From an uncultured Lachnospiraceae bacterium (lineage in GTDB: Bacteria; Bacillota_A; Clostridia; Lachnospirales; Lachnospiraceae), in assembly GCA_910577835.1 (NCBI GenBank), contig CAJTOU010000005.1, positions 1 to 64,000 on the forward strand: a stretch of DNA of 64,000 nucleotides, given 5' to 3'. Under the pieces are notes generated by a model. It was given only the letters and a program-made list of their open reading frames with translations, was not told where the DNA came from and did no database searches. This document shows positions 1 through 8,002 of this stretch, one piece after another. Positions within the stretch are counted from its first letter, which is position 1, and the number at the start of each line of letters is the position of its first letter. The translations under genes and the position numbers were made by a program.

Positions 1-29
1 CCGAAGGCGACTTTTCATGGGCTGGATGC

Positions 30-66
30 GTTACAGTTCGCGGACGGTTAGGCCGTGAACTGTAAC
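30..66. repeat. Strong 14-bp stem-loop at the left edge
   Basis: Positions 30-43 pair with 53-66 (GTTACAGTTCGCGG with CCGTGAACTGTAAC, one G-T pair) around a 9-nt loop. No T-run follows, so it is not a standard intrinsic terminator. Its place beside decayed accessory genes suggests the end or a structural site of a mobile element, but no recombinase is visible in the window to confirm this. Confidence 0.5.
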
Positions 67-156
67 ATCTTAGTGTCTGTATTCGTACCTTTCATATTAG
101 AATCTTGAGAAAGGCAGTATAGGTGTTTATAATTGTGTTGGAGGTGTTAAACGGAT

Positions 157-294
157 ATTCAGATTATTGAACATATAAAGGAAAAGTTACAGGTGGTTAT
201 TAATTGCCGACAGATAGATGATGAAATTATGCGGTTAAAATATTACATTGAAATGTTTGACAAAAAACTACAGGCAAAAAAGGATAAAGAATAG
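157..294 (+). pseudogene. Possible remnant of a small charged ORF
   Basis: An open frame of 45 codons ends at TAG 292-294. It encodes a helical, charged peptide (ending KLQAKKDKE) that looks coding in composition. A GGAGG lies at 140-144 but there is no ATG at a normal distance, only ATT at 157 or an internal GTG or ATG. I do not recognise the family. It is probably the tail of a gene from a decayed mobile element, or not a gene at all. Confidence 0.22.
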
Positions 295-325
295 CCGGCA
301 TTAATTATTCGATGTACTAGTAGTC

Positions 326-360
326 AACTGATGGTTGAATTAGAGAATCAACCAATAGTT
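326..360. promoter_or_regulatory. Imperfect palindrome upstream of the XRE regulator
   Basis: AACTGATGGTTGA (326-338) and TCAACCAATAGTT (348-360) match as inverted repeats at 11 of 13 positions around a 9-nt centre. It lies about 50 nt before the start of the XRE gene, so it could be that repressor's own operator. It could also form a leader hairpin. The role is inferred only from position and symmetry. Confidence 0.35.
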
Positions 361-408
361 CCTTCCAAAAAAATGCTTATTATGTATGATAAAACTAGGA
401 GGTAAGAA

Positions 409-882
409 ATGAATCAAGAAAAAATTGGAAAATTTATTGCTGAATGTCGTAAAGAAAAAAAACTTACTCAGTTACAGCTGGCAGAAAAGCTTAACATTAG
501 TAATAGGACGGTTTCAAAATGGGAAACAGGAAAAAGCTGTCCAGATGTATCGATAATGATGGAGCTATGTGACATTCTTGGAATAAATGTAAACGAATTG
601 TTATCAGGAGAAAGGATTATAATGGAAAATTATCAAAAAAAGGCAGAACAAAATTTGGTGGAATTACAGAAACAAAAAGAGCAAGCAAACAAGATGAAAA
701 GAAAATTGGAAATATTATGGGGAGTGATTGCAATTATTCTATGTCCAGTTCATTTAGCTATAAATTATTTTTATCCTGAAAATCAAGGAACATATATTGG
801 CTGGGTGATTTTGATAATAGGGGCTCTTTTGTTTGTACCATTTTTTTTAAAATATTACAAAGTAGAAATTAAATTGAAATAA
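409..882 (+). CDS. XRE-family transcriptional regulator with C-terminal membrane segments
   Basis: A 157-residue protein. Residues 5-60 form a Cro/C1-type helix-turn-helix (QLAEKLNISNRTVSKWETGK), the DNA-binding domain of XRE regulators. A short charged linker (about 70-95) follows, and then two hydrophobic segments (about 100-118 and 128-148) that should anchor it in the cytoplasmic membrane. This HTH plus two-helix membrane tail is a common Firmicutes arrangement, usually near membrane or stress genes; the target here is unknown. The start is firm: GGAGG sits seven bases before the ATG. An imperfect palindrome lies upstream. No partner gene remains next to it, only decayed sequence, so it may be a survivor of a larger island. 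Confidence 0.85.
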   Translation: MNQEKIGKFIAECRKEKKLTQLQLAEKLNISNRTVSKWETGKSCPDVSIMMELCDILGINVNELLSGERIIMENYQKKAEQNLVELQKQKEQANKMKRKLEILWGVIAIILCPVHLAINYFYPENQGTYIGWVILIIGALLFVPFFLKYYKVEIKLK

Positions 883-1144
883 GTTACTAACTGATATATT
901 TGAACTTTTTTTGTAAAGAAAAAGCCAAATTCCTATCTATCGGGCAGGTAAATATATCATTAAAGATTTTCTTCTTGTCATTCACTTTTAATAACAAGAA
1001 AGAACTAAATATTAAAATGACTGCCGTAGCTACGCTTCCTAAAATAGTATCGTTAAGTATAAATATACTATCCCATAATGAATTTACAAGGCAATGACAT
1101 AATATACATAGCCATACACTATTCGCATATAGACTCTTAAAAAA
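883..1144. other. Intergenic region without a supported gene
   Basis: AT-rich sequence. One 65-codon frame (900-1097) exists but has no ribosome binding site, and its composition is that of random AT-rich DNA. No hairpin with a T-run was seen. Confidence 0.6.
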
Positions 1145-1432
1145 GGTGAGTATTCGGCATGCGTTGTTTCTGCTTATTCAGAACTGGAGTACCAGATTTG
1201 TTCACGCCATACTGATTCTTGGGCAAAGGATTATGGTTCTACACATCAGATTTTTAGGCTTAGTTAATATTTAAAAAGTTATATTGAAAGCAACAGTCAA
1301 GATGCCTATGGATTACTTGAACTCCGTAATAAAATTGTTCATCAAAGTTATGTTGCAACAGAAACAGAGGCACGCGATTTTCTTCATTTTGTCGAAACTG
1401 TAAATGAATATGACCATAAGAAACAAGAATAG
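1145..1432 (+). pseudogene. Broken HEPN-domain protein gene
   Basis: Reading the frame that ends at TAG 1430-1432 gives a helical protein tail interrupted by one in-frame TAA at 1265-1267 and lacking any start. The part after the stop contains ELRNKIVHQ, an R-x4-H motif of the kind that forms the active site in HEPN ribonucleases. The same motif type occurs in the intact downstream gene. The stop and the missing N-terminus make it a pseudogene. HEPN proteins often act as toxins or in phage defence, sometimes paired with a nucleotidyltransferase antitoxin; none is visible here. Family assignment rests on the motif and helical character only. Confidence 0.55.
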
Positions 1433-1455
1433 AGACTAGGAAATTTTATATAACT

Positions 1456-2160
1456 ATGAAGACCACATATGAGAATGAACTTAGGAGTTTACGAAGTTGG
1501 ATTAGCAATGTGAATAATGAATTATTATTTGGAAGACCTGCAGTAATTGATTCAGTTTCGGCAGATAATACATGTTATCAAGTTAAAGCTGTAGCAAATG
1601 GGATTGAAGTGGAGTATCCTTTTTATACTAAAGAACTCAAAAATATATCTATGAGCCTTTTTAAGAATACGGGGTATGGAGTAGTTTCTCTGAATAATGT
1701 TGCATTCGGGGAATTGTTTATTATTATCCACCACATCACACAAGAGCCGGTTGATACAGCTATTTGGCGTGAGATACATCCTCGTATTGCGGAAATTTCC
1801 CAAAGCCTTTTTGGCGATGGGTATTATGATTCAGCAGCAGAAAAAGCAGTAAAAGAGGTGGAAACTAGACTGAGGGAACTTTTTCAAGAGTTAAAACCGA
1901 ATGCTGTAGTGCCGGCTAAAGTCGGTGACATTATTGGTGCATTGCTTACAGAAAATGGAGCATATCATTTTGCTGATTTGTCTACGGTTAGTGGAAAAGA
2001 TTATCGCAGAGGAATGCAATTTTTATTTGAGGGAATTTTTGCTGCATATAGAAACCCATCTGCTCATAAGAACATTCCATGTACAAAAAGAGAATTTATT
2101 GAGCAAATCATGTTGGCAAGCCAGTTAATGTATATATTGGATAAACAATACTATAAATGA
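1456..2160 (+). CDS. TIGR02391-type protein with HEPN-like R-x4-H motif
   Basis: A 234-residue soluble protein. Its C-terminal half resembles the TIGR02391 (Ymh) family: KVGDIIGALLTENG, then FEGIFAAYRNPSAHKN. The RNPSAH stretch is an R-x4-H motif as found in HEPN RNases, so RNA cleavage is plausible but not shown. Members are scattered among prophages, islands and defence regions. The N-terminal 120 residues are less distinctive and may be a sensing domain. It begins 23 nt after a broken gene with the same motif, so the two may be relics of one locus. There is no good Shine-Dalgarno sequence before the ATG, so the start is less certain than the family call. Confidence 0.65.
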   Translation: MKTTYENELRSLRSWISNVNNELLFGRPAVIDSVSADNTCYQVKAVANGIEVEYPFYTKELKNISMSLFKNTGYGVVSLNNVAFGELFIIIHHITQEPVDTAIWREIHPRIAEISQSLFGDGYYDSAAEKAVKEVETRLRELFQELKPNAVVPAKVGDIIGALLTENGAYHFADLSTVSGKDYRRGMQFLFEGIFAAYRNPSAHKNIPCTKREFIEQIMLASQLMYILDKQYYK

Positions 2161-2590
2161 GCAAATGTAAAATATTACATAATAATTTCCGTGATAGACA
2201 AACAATACAATTAAAATATCAAATAATATCTTTGATACAAAGATAAGTCACTATACTTTTTGTGCGTTTTGATATTGTCAATATTACTTTACTCTTTTTT
2301 CACCAAATTTTCTATGCAGCCATATTCAATGAATCATAATGGTTATGCTGATAAATCTTACGAATATGTAAAAGAAAAGGACATTCAAAACGATTTTATT
2401 AATCCTAATGAAAAGAATCATGAATAAAACAGAATATCAGACAGAACAAAAATTATATCCTCTCCACTTTCAGATGGCGTGTGGTTCATGACCACAAAGA
2501 GGGTTTCCCACGAGGAACCAATGAAAATCACCTTGAAAAAGCTATGGAATCTGATATAATAAGAATATTAATAGGAGGGAGGCGGAGAAA
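2161..2590. other. Intergenic region with a possible 37-codon ORF remnant
   Basis: AT-rich stretch. Positions 2314-2427 form a short open frame (ATG to TAA) with a plausible hydrophilic C-terminus (FINPNEKNHE), but no ribosome binding site and no recognisable family. I read it as a remnant of a deleted gene. The last 60 nt lead into the Uma2 gene. No hairpin terminator was seen. Confidence 0.4.
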
Positions 2591-3103
2591 ATGGATTTAG
2601 ACTTACAAATATTGGATATGGCAGGAGCTACGCCAGAACATTCAGCAGTTATTGTAAATTTTGTATCAGCAATACGGAAACAGTTAAGAAATAGTACTTG
2701 TTTTGTCTATTCAGACAACGTACAATATAAATGGAAAACGAAAGAAGGAGAAGAAAAAACAGTTATTCCAGATGCTTCTATAAATTGTCAGACCAAAAGA
2801 AAAAGAGGCAGTAATTTTGTTGGGATTCCCCGTTTTGTGATGGAAGTTTTAAGCCCGTCAACAGAAAAGTATGACCGAGGGGATAAAATGGATTTATATA
2901 GACAGCAGGAAATTGAAGAATACTGGATTGTTGACTGGAGAAGAAAGCAGATAGAAATTTATGAATTGGATTATGAAGGTGATATTCCTAAATATTATCT
3001 GTGGCAAACAATTACTGAATCAAATAAAAGTGAATTGAAAATTATTCATTTCCCACATATAAAGATTACTTTTGATGAATTGTTTGACGAGATAGAAACA
3101 TAA
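2591..3103 (+). CDS. Uma2-family (DUF820) putative restriction endonuclease
   Basis: A 170-residue protein with the Uma2/DUF820 signature: a predicted PD-(D/E)xK core with PDAS (about 57-60), then FVMEVLSPST and YDRGDKMDLYRQQEIEEYW leading to IVDW. These match the conserved 'P-D...E-V-L-S-P-S-T...D...K...Y...G/E-V-x-E-Y-W' pattern of the family. Uma2 proteins are very common in cyanobacteria and frequent in islands of other bacteria; the name reflects predicted nuclease fold, and most have no known role. The start follows GGAGGGAGGCGGAG at the usual distance. No methyltransferase lies nearby. Surrounding genes are broken, so it seems to be a surviving passenger of the accessory region. Confidence 0.8.
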   Translation: MDLDLQILDMAGATPEHSAVIVNFVSAIRKQLRNSTCFVYSDNVQYKWKTKEGEEKTVIPDASINCQTKRKRGSNFVGIPRFVMEVLSPSTEKYDRGDKMDLYRQQEIEEYWIVDWRRKQIEIYELDYEGDIPKYYLWQTITESNKSELKIIHFPHIKITFDELFDEIET

Positions 3104-3143
3104 TGAAACTTCAATATTAATTAAAAAGGGAGGCAAAGAAAAA

Positions 3144-3260
3144 GTGCCTGAAGTATCATCATTTTATGGAATAAGAGTTACAATGTATTATGACGACCAT
3201 AATCCGCCACATTTCCATGCGGGATATCCATTAACCGAGAAACCCATATTCTCGGTGTGA
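3144..3260 (+). pseudogene. Truncated DUF4160 gene
   Basis: A GTG start with GGGAGG eleven bases upstream opens a frame that begins like DUF4160 proteins (FYGIRVTMYYDDHNPPHFHA). After about 30 codons the similarity ends and the frame closes at TGA 3258-3260. Intact DUF4160 proteins are about 80-100 residues and are usually encoded beside a DUF2442 gene in what is thought to be a toxin-antitoxin-like pair. The break lies near a small inverted repeat (CCGAGAA with TTCTCGG, about 3235-3255). No DUF2442 gene follows. I read it as a 3'-deleted gene. Confidence 0.6.
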
Positions 3261-3562
3261 GTGATGATTTGATTCTTTCAGAGCCTTGTCAGATTTTGTC
3301 AAGGGAGATGCTCTACACAGCACTCATGAGACAATTAGATAAGATTATTATTCTATATAACCAAGAGCCATACCACCTATTGAAGTATTCGACTGCAGCT
3401 TACTCTGCAATAGCAACCAGATTTACCGATTTTTTCAGAGACGTATATAAAGGAGAACCAGATAGTCAGGATTTACGTCCGCAGATTGTGCAGTCCGGAG
3501 ATAAGTTCTATGAAGAAAAACTGATTCATAAGACAGTGCGAGGAGAACTTGTGCTTTTTTAG
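3257..3562 (+). CDS. Hypothetical protein fragment of unknown family
   Basis: An open frame of 101 codons from GTG 3257, with a protein-like sequence (helical, with acidic C-terminal half) that I cannot assign. It lacks a ribosome binding site and its frame runs upstream through the DUF4160 break, so it looks like the 3' part of a gene joined there by deletion. Just past its stop the sequence stays protein-like in another frame (DFVGNIEGEEDENYYLKWY), which hints at a frameshift near 3550. It is probably a non-functional remnant. Confidence 0.3.
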   Translation: MSDDLILSEPCQILSREMLYTALMRQLDKIIILYNQEPYHLLKYSTAAYSAIATRFTDFFRDVYKGEPDSQDLRPQIVQSGDKFYEEKLIHKTVRGELVLF

Positions 3563-4020
3563 ATTTTGTAGGAAACATAGAAGGAGAAGAAGACGAGAAT
3601 TACTATTTAAAATGGTATGAAGAGAAAAATGAAAAAGATAGTGAATGAAGTAAAATTGATTTCATTTATCATAATGTATTGGGTATTAAAGGAAAAATGG
3701 ACGTATCGGAAGAATATTTACGTCTATATTCCTGACGAAAACAAAAAATGTACTCTTGATATGTGGTACGGCTGTGGACTATGCGCGGGCGGTTCAATAG
3801 CTGGAGAAGGACGAGGAGCCGGAATACGCCAAGTATGATTTGCTAGGGATTTGTTATCTATTGGGGCACGGCTGCTAGCAGAACCCGACAAGGGGAAAAG
3901 CATTATTGGAGAGAAGCAAAAATTCCCCTTATAAAAACTATGGGATAGGGATGATGTATGCCGAGGGGATTGGTGAGTGCTCGTTCTTTAGTTTTAGATT
4001 AGACAAATTTGAATTCAGAA
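3563..4020 (+). pseudogene. Decayed gene with Sel1-like repeat remnant
   Basis: From about 3771 the frame starting at 3771 encodes LLGICYLLGHGC, a stop, then ALLERSKNSPYKNYGIGMMY and AEGIG. This matches the helix-turn-helix spacing of Sel1-type tetratricopeptide repeats (A...LG..Y..G.GV..D...A). Two in-frame TAG codons (3798-3800 and 3876-3878) break it, and the upstream part reads in other frames, so at least one frameshift is also present. Sel1 proteins mediate protein interactions; the original role is unknown. The remnant abuts the 3' end of the converging AraC gene. Confidence 0.5.
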
Positions 4021-4033
4021 GCAGTATTGCTGG

Positions 4034-4939
4034 TCAAAATATAATTTTAAAATGAAGCGCCCTGAATTCGCTTGGGGTACAGTTTTTCATCTGCTTAAAA
4101 AGGCGGTTAAAGGTAGAAATGCTTGAAAACCCTGACTGCATGGCTATTTCAGTAATAGACAGAGCAGGGTCTAAAAGCATTTCTTCTGCGGCTTTGATAC
4201 GCCTGAAATTCAGATAATCATTAAAAGTATAATTTGTATACTGTTTAAAGAGTCTGGAAAAATGAAATTTACTAAAGCCGCTATGGACTGCCATTATATC
4301 TAAGGTAAGCTCATCTGTATAATGCATATCTATATATTCTAAAATGTCATTAAATTTCTGAACATATTCTCGCTGCTTGGGAAGCTGTACATCCGGAAAC
4401 AGATTCTGGGTATGAATGTGATGATATCCTAATTTGACAAAAAAGTTTAGCAGCAGAGATGTAATCATAAGTTCCGAATATTCATTTTCACTGAAATATT
4501 CCTCTTTTATCTGGTCGAGAAGCTGAAAAAGACTTTTGTATGCATGCGGAAACGCCGTCTGAGTAATATGCAGAGGCTTGGAAATTAAAGAGCGTATGCT
4601 GGAAAATCCGTATATTTTTGAAATCAGCGTAATGTCAAACTGAAAGATAAAACGCCTGCCGCTGTCGGGAGCAATTAGGGTATGCATTTCTCCGGGAGGA
4701 ACGAGCAAAAATTCACCGGCGCAGATATGATAAGGTGTCTGATTGATGATAGCATCATAATCATTTTCTACGGGCATAATAATTTCCAGAGCCGTATGCC
4801 AGTGGGAATCGTATGTAACAGGCTGTTCATTGCACCAGATGCGGATGTAAGAATTGTTCTTATACTGTATTTGTTCACAGTTGTTTTCAATATCCCGACA
4901 GATAAAATCGCTGTTTGCTTTATAAAAATCTTTTTTCAT
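4034..4939 (-). CDS. AraC-family transcriptional regulator of the pentose locus
   Basis: A 301-residue AraC/XylS regulator. The N-terminal part (about 30-130) is cupin-like, with HWHTALEI and the proline-rich HICAGEFLLVPPGEMH typical of sugar-sensing arms. The C-terminal 100 residues hold two helix-turn-helix units (LDIMAVHSGFSKFHFSRLFK and ITEIAMQSGFSSISTFNRLF) ending in the usual TPSEFR. It is transcribed divergently from the GH8-isomerase-kinase-GH43 genes across a 281-nt gap, the usual position for a local regulator, so it probably controls that cluster in response to xylose, arabinose or an oligosaccharide. The effector cannot be read from the sequence. Confidence 0.88.
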   Translation of the reverse strand: MKKDFYKANSDFICRDIENNCEQIQYKNNSYIRIWCNEQPVTYDSHWHTALEIIMPVENDYDAIINQTPYHICAGEFLLVPPGEMHTLIAPDSGRRFIFQFDITLISKIYGFSSIRSLISKPLHITQTAFPHAYKSLFQLLDQIKEEYFSENEYSELMITSLLLNFFVKLGYHHIHTQNLFPDVQLPKQREYVQKFNDILEYIDMHYTDELTLDIMAVHSGFSKFHFSRLFKQYTNYTFNDYLNFRRIKAAEEMLLDPALSITEIAMQSGFSSISTFNRLFKQMKNCTPSEFRALHFKIIF

Positions 4940-5220
4940 ATTCTGAAATTACCTTCCTTTGAGAGATGTTGTCTGAACGTTATCCCCTGTTTTATAACTA
5001 TCCGCAGTCATATATGGCGGCAAAATTAAGCATGTATAAATGTTTTGCAGATATTTTACCATCAATAGTAAGAAAAGTAAATGTTCTGTAAAAAAATAAA
5101 TGAAGCAATATATGAAGAATAGATAGCAAAAGCTGATAAGTCTATATTGGCTGATTGTGTTACAATATTGGCAAAAGTGATAAAGAGTTTTCTGAATGAA
5201 AAAAAGGAGGTATTTTAAAA
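4940..5220. promoter_or_regulatory. Divergent control region between araC-type gene and GH8
   Basis: AT-rich, 281 nt. TACAAT at 5161-5166 could be the -10 element for the GH8 operon, but no good -35 sits 16-18 nt upstream, which would fit a promoter that needs an activator such as the neighbouring AraC protein. The GH8 start has a clear AAGGAGG at about 5204-5211. Operator half-sites could not be identified with confidence. Confidence 0.4.
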
Positions 5221-6390
5221 ATGGGCGCATTTGATACAGGAATCTATCGCAATGTATTTGCAGAGATTGGGAAAACCGATGAGGAAATTCAAACAAAGCT
5301 TGAAAACGCAAGGAATACATTTTTTTATGGAAACGAGGAGGAGCGTATCTATCACCAGGTTGGCGCTGATATGGGATATTTAGAGGATACTGGAAATCAT
5401 GATGTCAGAACCGAAGGGATGTCATATGGTATGATGATGTGCGTGCAGCTGGATATGAAGGAGGAATTTGACCGTATCTGGAAATGGTCAAAAACATATA
5501 TGTATCTGGAAGAAGGGGAAAATGAGGGATATTTTGCATGGTCATGTAAGACAAATGGCGAGAAAAATGCTTATGGTCCGGCGCCGGATGGAGAAGAATA
5601 CTATGCAATGGCATTATTTTTTGCTTCTCACCGATGGGGTGACGGGCAGGGGATTTTTAACTACGGACAGGAGGCAAGAAATATTTTGAAAGCCTGTATA
5701 CACAAAGGCGAAAATAAAAGACCCGGCGCGCCGATGTGGAATCGTGAAAATAAACAGATTCTCTTTGTACCCGGCTGCGAATTTACAGACCCGTCTTATC
5801 ATCTGCCACATTACTATGAACTGTTTGCTCTCTGGGCAGACGAGGAGGACAGGGATTTTTGGAAGCTGGCGGCGGATGCCAGCAGAAGATATCTGGCATT
5901 GGCATGTCATTCTGTGACAGGTATGAGTCCAGAATATGGCGAATTTGACGGAAGTCCTGTGGATAAGGAAATGCAATGGGGAGGCAGGCATAATTTATTT
6001 TACAGCGATGCATACAGAACTGTTGCAAATATTGGATTGGATTTTGTCTGGTTTGGCATTGATAAAGGGCATTACGGAGCTCCGATTCGTCTGATGCGGT
6101 TTTTGAAAACAGATTTGGAGGCGGCAAGGTGCGCGTTTGAAATAGATGGTACGCCGACGGAACAGACGGTGCTGCATCCAGTCGGACTGCTTGCGGCGAC
6201 AGCCCAGGGTGCGCTTGCAGTACCTCACGGTAATCGGAAGGAGTACGCAGATGATTGGGAAATTGCAAAGCAATGGGTTGAATGGTTTTGGAATCAGCCT
6301 TTACGCAGGGGTGAGAGAAGATATTATGACAATTGTCTGTATTTGTTTGCGCTTTTGGCTTTAAGTGGGAATTATCGGATTTATTGTTAG
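5221..6390 (+). CDS. GH8 reducing-end xylose-releasing exo-oligoxylanase
   Basis: A 389-residue glycoside hydrolase of family 8. DVRTEGMSYGMMM (61-73) carries the expected catalytic acid Glu65, and FYSDAYR (260-266) carries Asp263, in the region of the family's catalytic base. Length and lack of a signal peptide match the cytoplasmic Rex enzymes (EC 3.2.1.156) that remove xylose from the reducing end of xylo-oligosaccharides, rather than secreted GH8 cellulases or chitosanases. It is the first gene after the divergent regulator, 47 nt before the isomerase, and would feed xylose into the kinase route. The ATG follows AAGGAGG. Confidence 0.88.
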   Translation: MGAFDTGIYRNVFAEIGKTDEEIQTKLENARNTFFYGNEEERIYHQVGADMGYLEDTGNHDVRTEGMSYGMMMCVQLDMKEEFDRIWKWSKTYMYLEEGENEGYFAWSCKTNGEKNAYGPAPDGEEYYAMALFFASHRWGDGQGIFNYGQEARNILKACIHKGENKRPGAPMWNRENKQILFVPGCEFTDPSYHLPHYYELFALWADEEDRDFWKLAADASRRYLALACHSVTGMSPEYGEFDGSPVDKEMQWGGRHNLFYSDAYRTVANIGLDFVWFGIDKGHYGAPIRLMRFLKTDLEAARCAFEIDGTPTEQTVLHPVGLLAATAQGALAVPHGNRKEYADDWEIAKQWVEWFWNQPLRRGERRYYDNCLYLFALLALSGNYRIYC

Positions 6391-6437
6391 GAATCTAATA
6401 AAAATAAAAAATTTTTTATATATTAGGAGGATTCATT

Positions 6438-7925
6438 ATGAATAATATACCAGTAGTAAAAGTAGGAATTGTTGCAGTGAGCAGAGACTGTTTTCCTGAA
6501 TCTTTATCTGTGAACAGAAGAAGGGCGCTTGTGGAGGCATATAAAAAGCGATACGAAGCAGAAGATATTTATGAGTGTCCCATTTGTATAGTAGAGAGCG
6601 AGATTCATATGCTTCAGGCGCTGGAGGATATTAAAAAATCGGGATGTAATGCACTTTGTGTTTATTTGGGTAATTTTGGCCCGGAAATTTCCGAAACACT
6701 TCTTGCAAAGTATTTTGACGGACCAAAGATGTTTCTGGCGGCAGCAGAGGAAACGCAGAATAACCTGATTGACGGCAGAGGTGATGCGTATTGCGGAATG
6801 TTAAATGCGAGCTATAACTTAAAGCTTAGAAATATAAAAGCATATATTCCTGAATATCCTGTGGGAACGGCAGATGAGTGTGCCGCGATGATACATGAAT
6901 TTCTGCCGGTTGCAAGAGCTATTATCGGACTGTCTGAGCTTAAAATCATAAGCTTTGGTCCAAGACCACAGAATTTCCTTGCCTGCAATGCGCCAATTAA
7001 GCAGCTCTATAATCTGGGTATTGAGATTGAGGAAAATTCTGAGCTTGATTTATTTGAAAGCTTTCACAAACATACAAATGATATGAGAATTGCAGATGTT
7101 GTCAGGGATATGGAGGCGGAGCTTGGAGCTGGCAATAAGAAGCCGGAAATATTAAAGAAGCTGGCGCAGTATGAGCTGACGCTGCTTGACTGGGCAAAAG
7201 AGCATAAGGGTTGTCGAAAATATGTTGCAATCGCAGGAAAGTGCTGGCCGGCGTTTCAGACACAATTTGGTTTTGTGCCGTGTTATGTCAACAGCAGACT
7301 GACAGGCAGAGGATTACCGGTATCATGTGAGGTGGACATCTACGGTGCGCTCAGTGAATTTATCGGAACATGTGTCAGCAAAGATATCGTCACATTGCTT
7401 GATATTAACAATTCTGTGCCGAAGGATATGTATGACAGCGCTATTTCAGGCAGATTTCCATATACGCACAGAGATACCTTTATGGGATTTCACTGCGGAA
7501 ATACCAATGCGAAGAAGCTGTCAGGCTGTGAGATGAAGAATCAGATGATTATGGCGAGAAGCCTTCCAGCAGAGGTGACAAACGGAACGTTAGAGGGTGA
7601 GATTCTGCCGGGCGATATTACATTTTTCCGGTTGCAGAGTACAGCAGACTGTGTACTCCGTGCATATGCAGCAGAGGGTGAAGTGCTTCCGGTTGCGGTG
7701 AAATCCTTTGGCAGTATAGGCGTATTTGCAATTCCGCAGATGGGAAGATTTTATCGGCATGTATTAATTGAAAAAAATTATCCGCATCATGGAGCCGTTG
7801 TCTTTGGACATTTTGGGAAAGCGCTGTATGAAGTGTTTCAATATATCGGAGTAGAACCTGATGAAATTGATTTTAATCGTCCAAGAGAAATACGTTATAA
7901 AACAGAAAATCCTTTTGGAGAATAA
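6438..7925 (+). CDS. L-fucose/L-arabinose isomerase-family sugar isomerase
   Basis: A 495-residue protein of the FucI/AraA fold. Seen features are the N-terminal Rossmann-like domain (VGIVAVSRDCFPES), the middle segment FGPRPQNFLACNAPI, and the C-terminal domain with GEILPGDITFFRLQ and HHGAVVFGH, as in FucI-like isomerases. It should convert an aldose to a ketose with a divalent metal. Because xylulokinase follows directly and no xylA is present, it may make xylulose or ribulose from xylose or arabinose, but substrate cannot be fixed from sequence. Distant FucI-like proteins are often misnamed. AGGAGG precedes the ATG by eight bases. A weak hairpin (7955-7960 with 7974-7979) lies in the gap before the kinase gene. 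Confidence 0.75.
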   Translation: MNNIPVVKVGIVAVSRDCFPESLSVNRRRALVEAYKKRYEAEDIYECPICIVESEIHMLQALEDIKKSGCNALCVYLGNFGPEISETLLAKYFDGPKMFLAAAEETQNNLIDGRGDAYCGMLNASYNLKLRNIKAYIPEYPVGTADECAAMIHEFLPVARAIIGLSELKIISFGPRPQNFLACNAPIKQLYNLGIEIEENSELDLFESFHKHTNDMRIADVVRDMEAELGAGNKKPEILKKLAQYELTLLDWAKEHKGCRKYVAIAGKCWPAFQTQFGFVPCYVNSRLTGRGLPVSCEVDIYGALSEFIGTCVSKDIVTLLDINNSVPKDMYDSAISGRFPYTHRDTFMGFHCGNTNAKKLSGCEMKNQMIMARSLPAEVTNGTLEGEILPGDITFFRLQSTADCVLRAYAAEGEVLPVAVKSFGSIGVFAIPQMGRFYRHVLIEKNYPHHGAVVFGHFGKALYEVFQYIGVEPDEIDFNRPREIRYKTENPFGE

Positions 7926-8002
7926 GGCGGCGCAGCAATATAGATTTAGGATAACCTATACCGCTCTGTTCGATATAGGAAAGAAAAAACGGAGGGAAAA
8001 TT

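Noticed and set aside
900..1097. 65-codon open frame on the plus strand
   Set aside because: No ribosome binding site, Phe/Lys/Asn-rich random-looking protein, and placed in AT-rich intergenic DNA.
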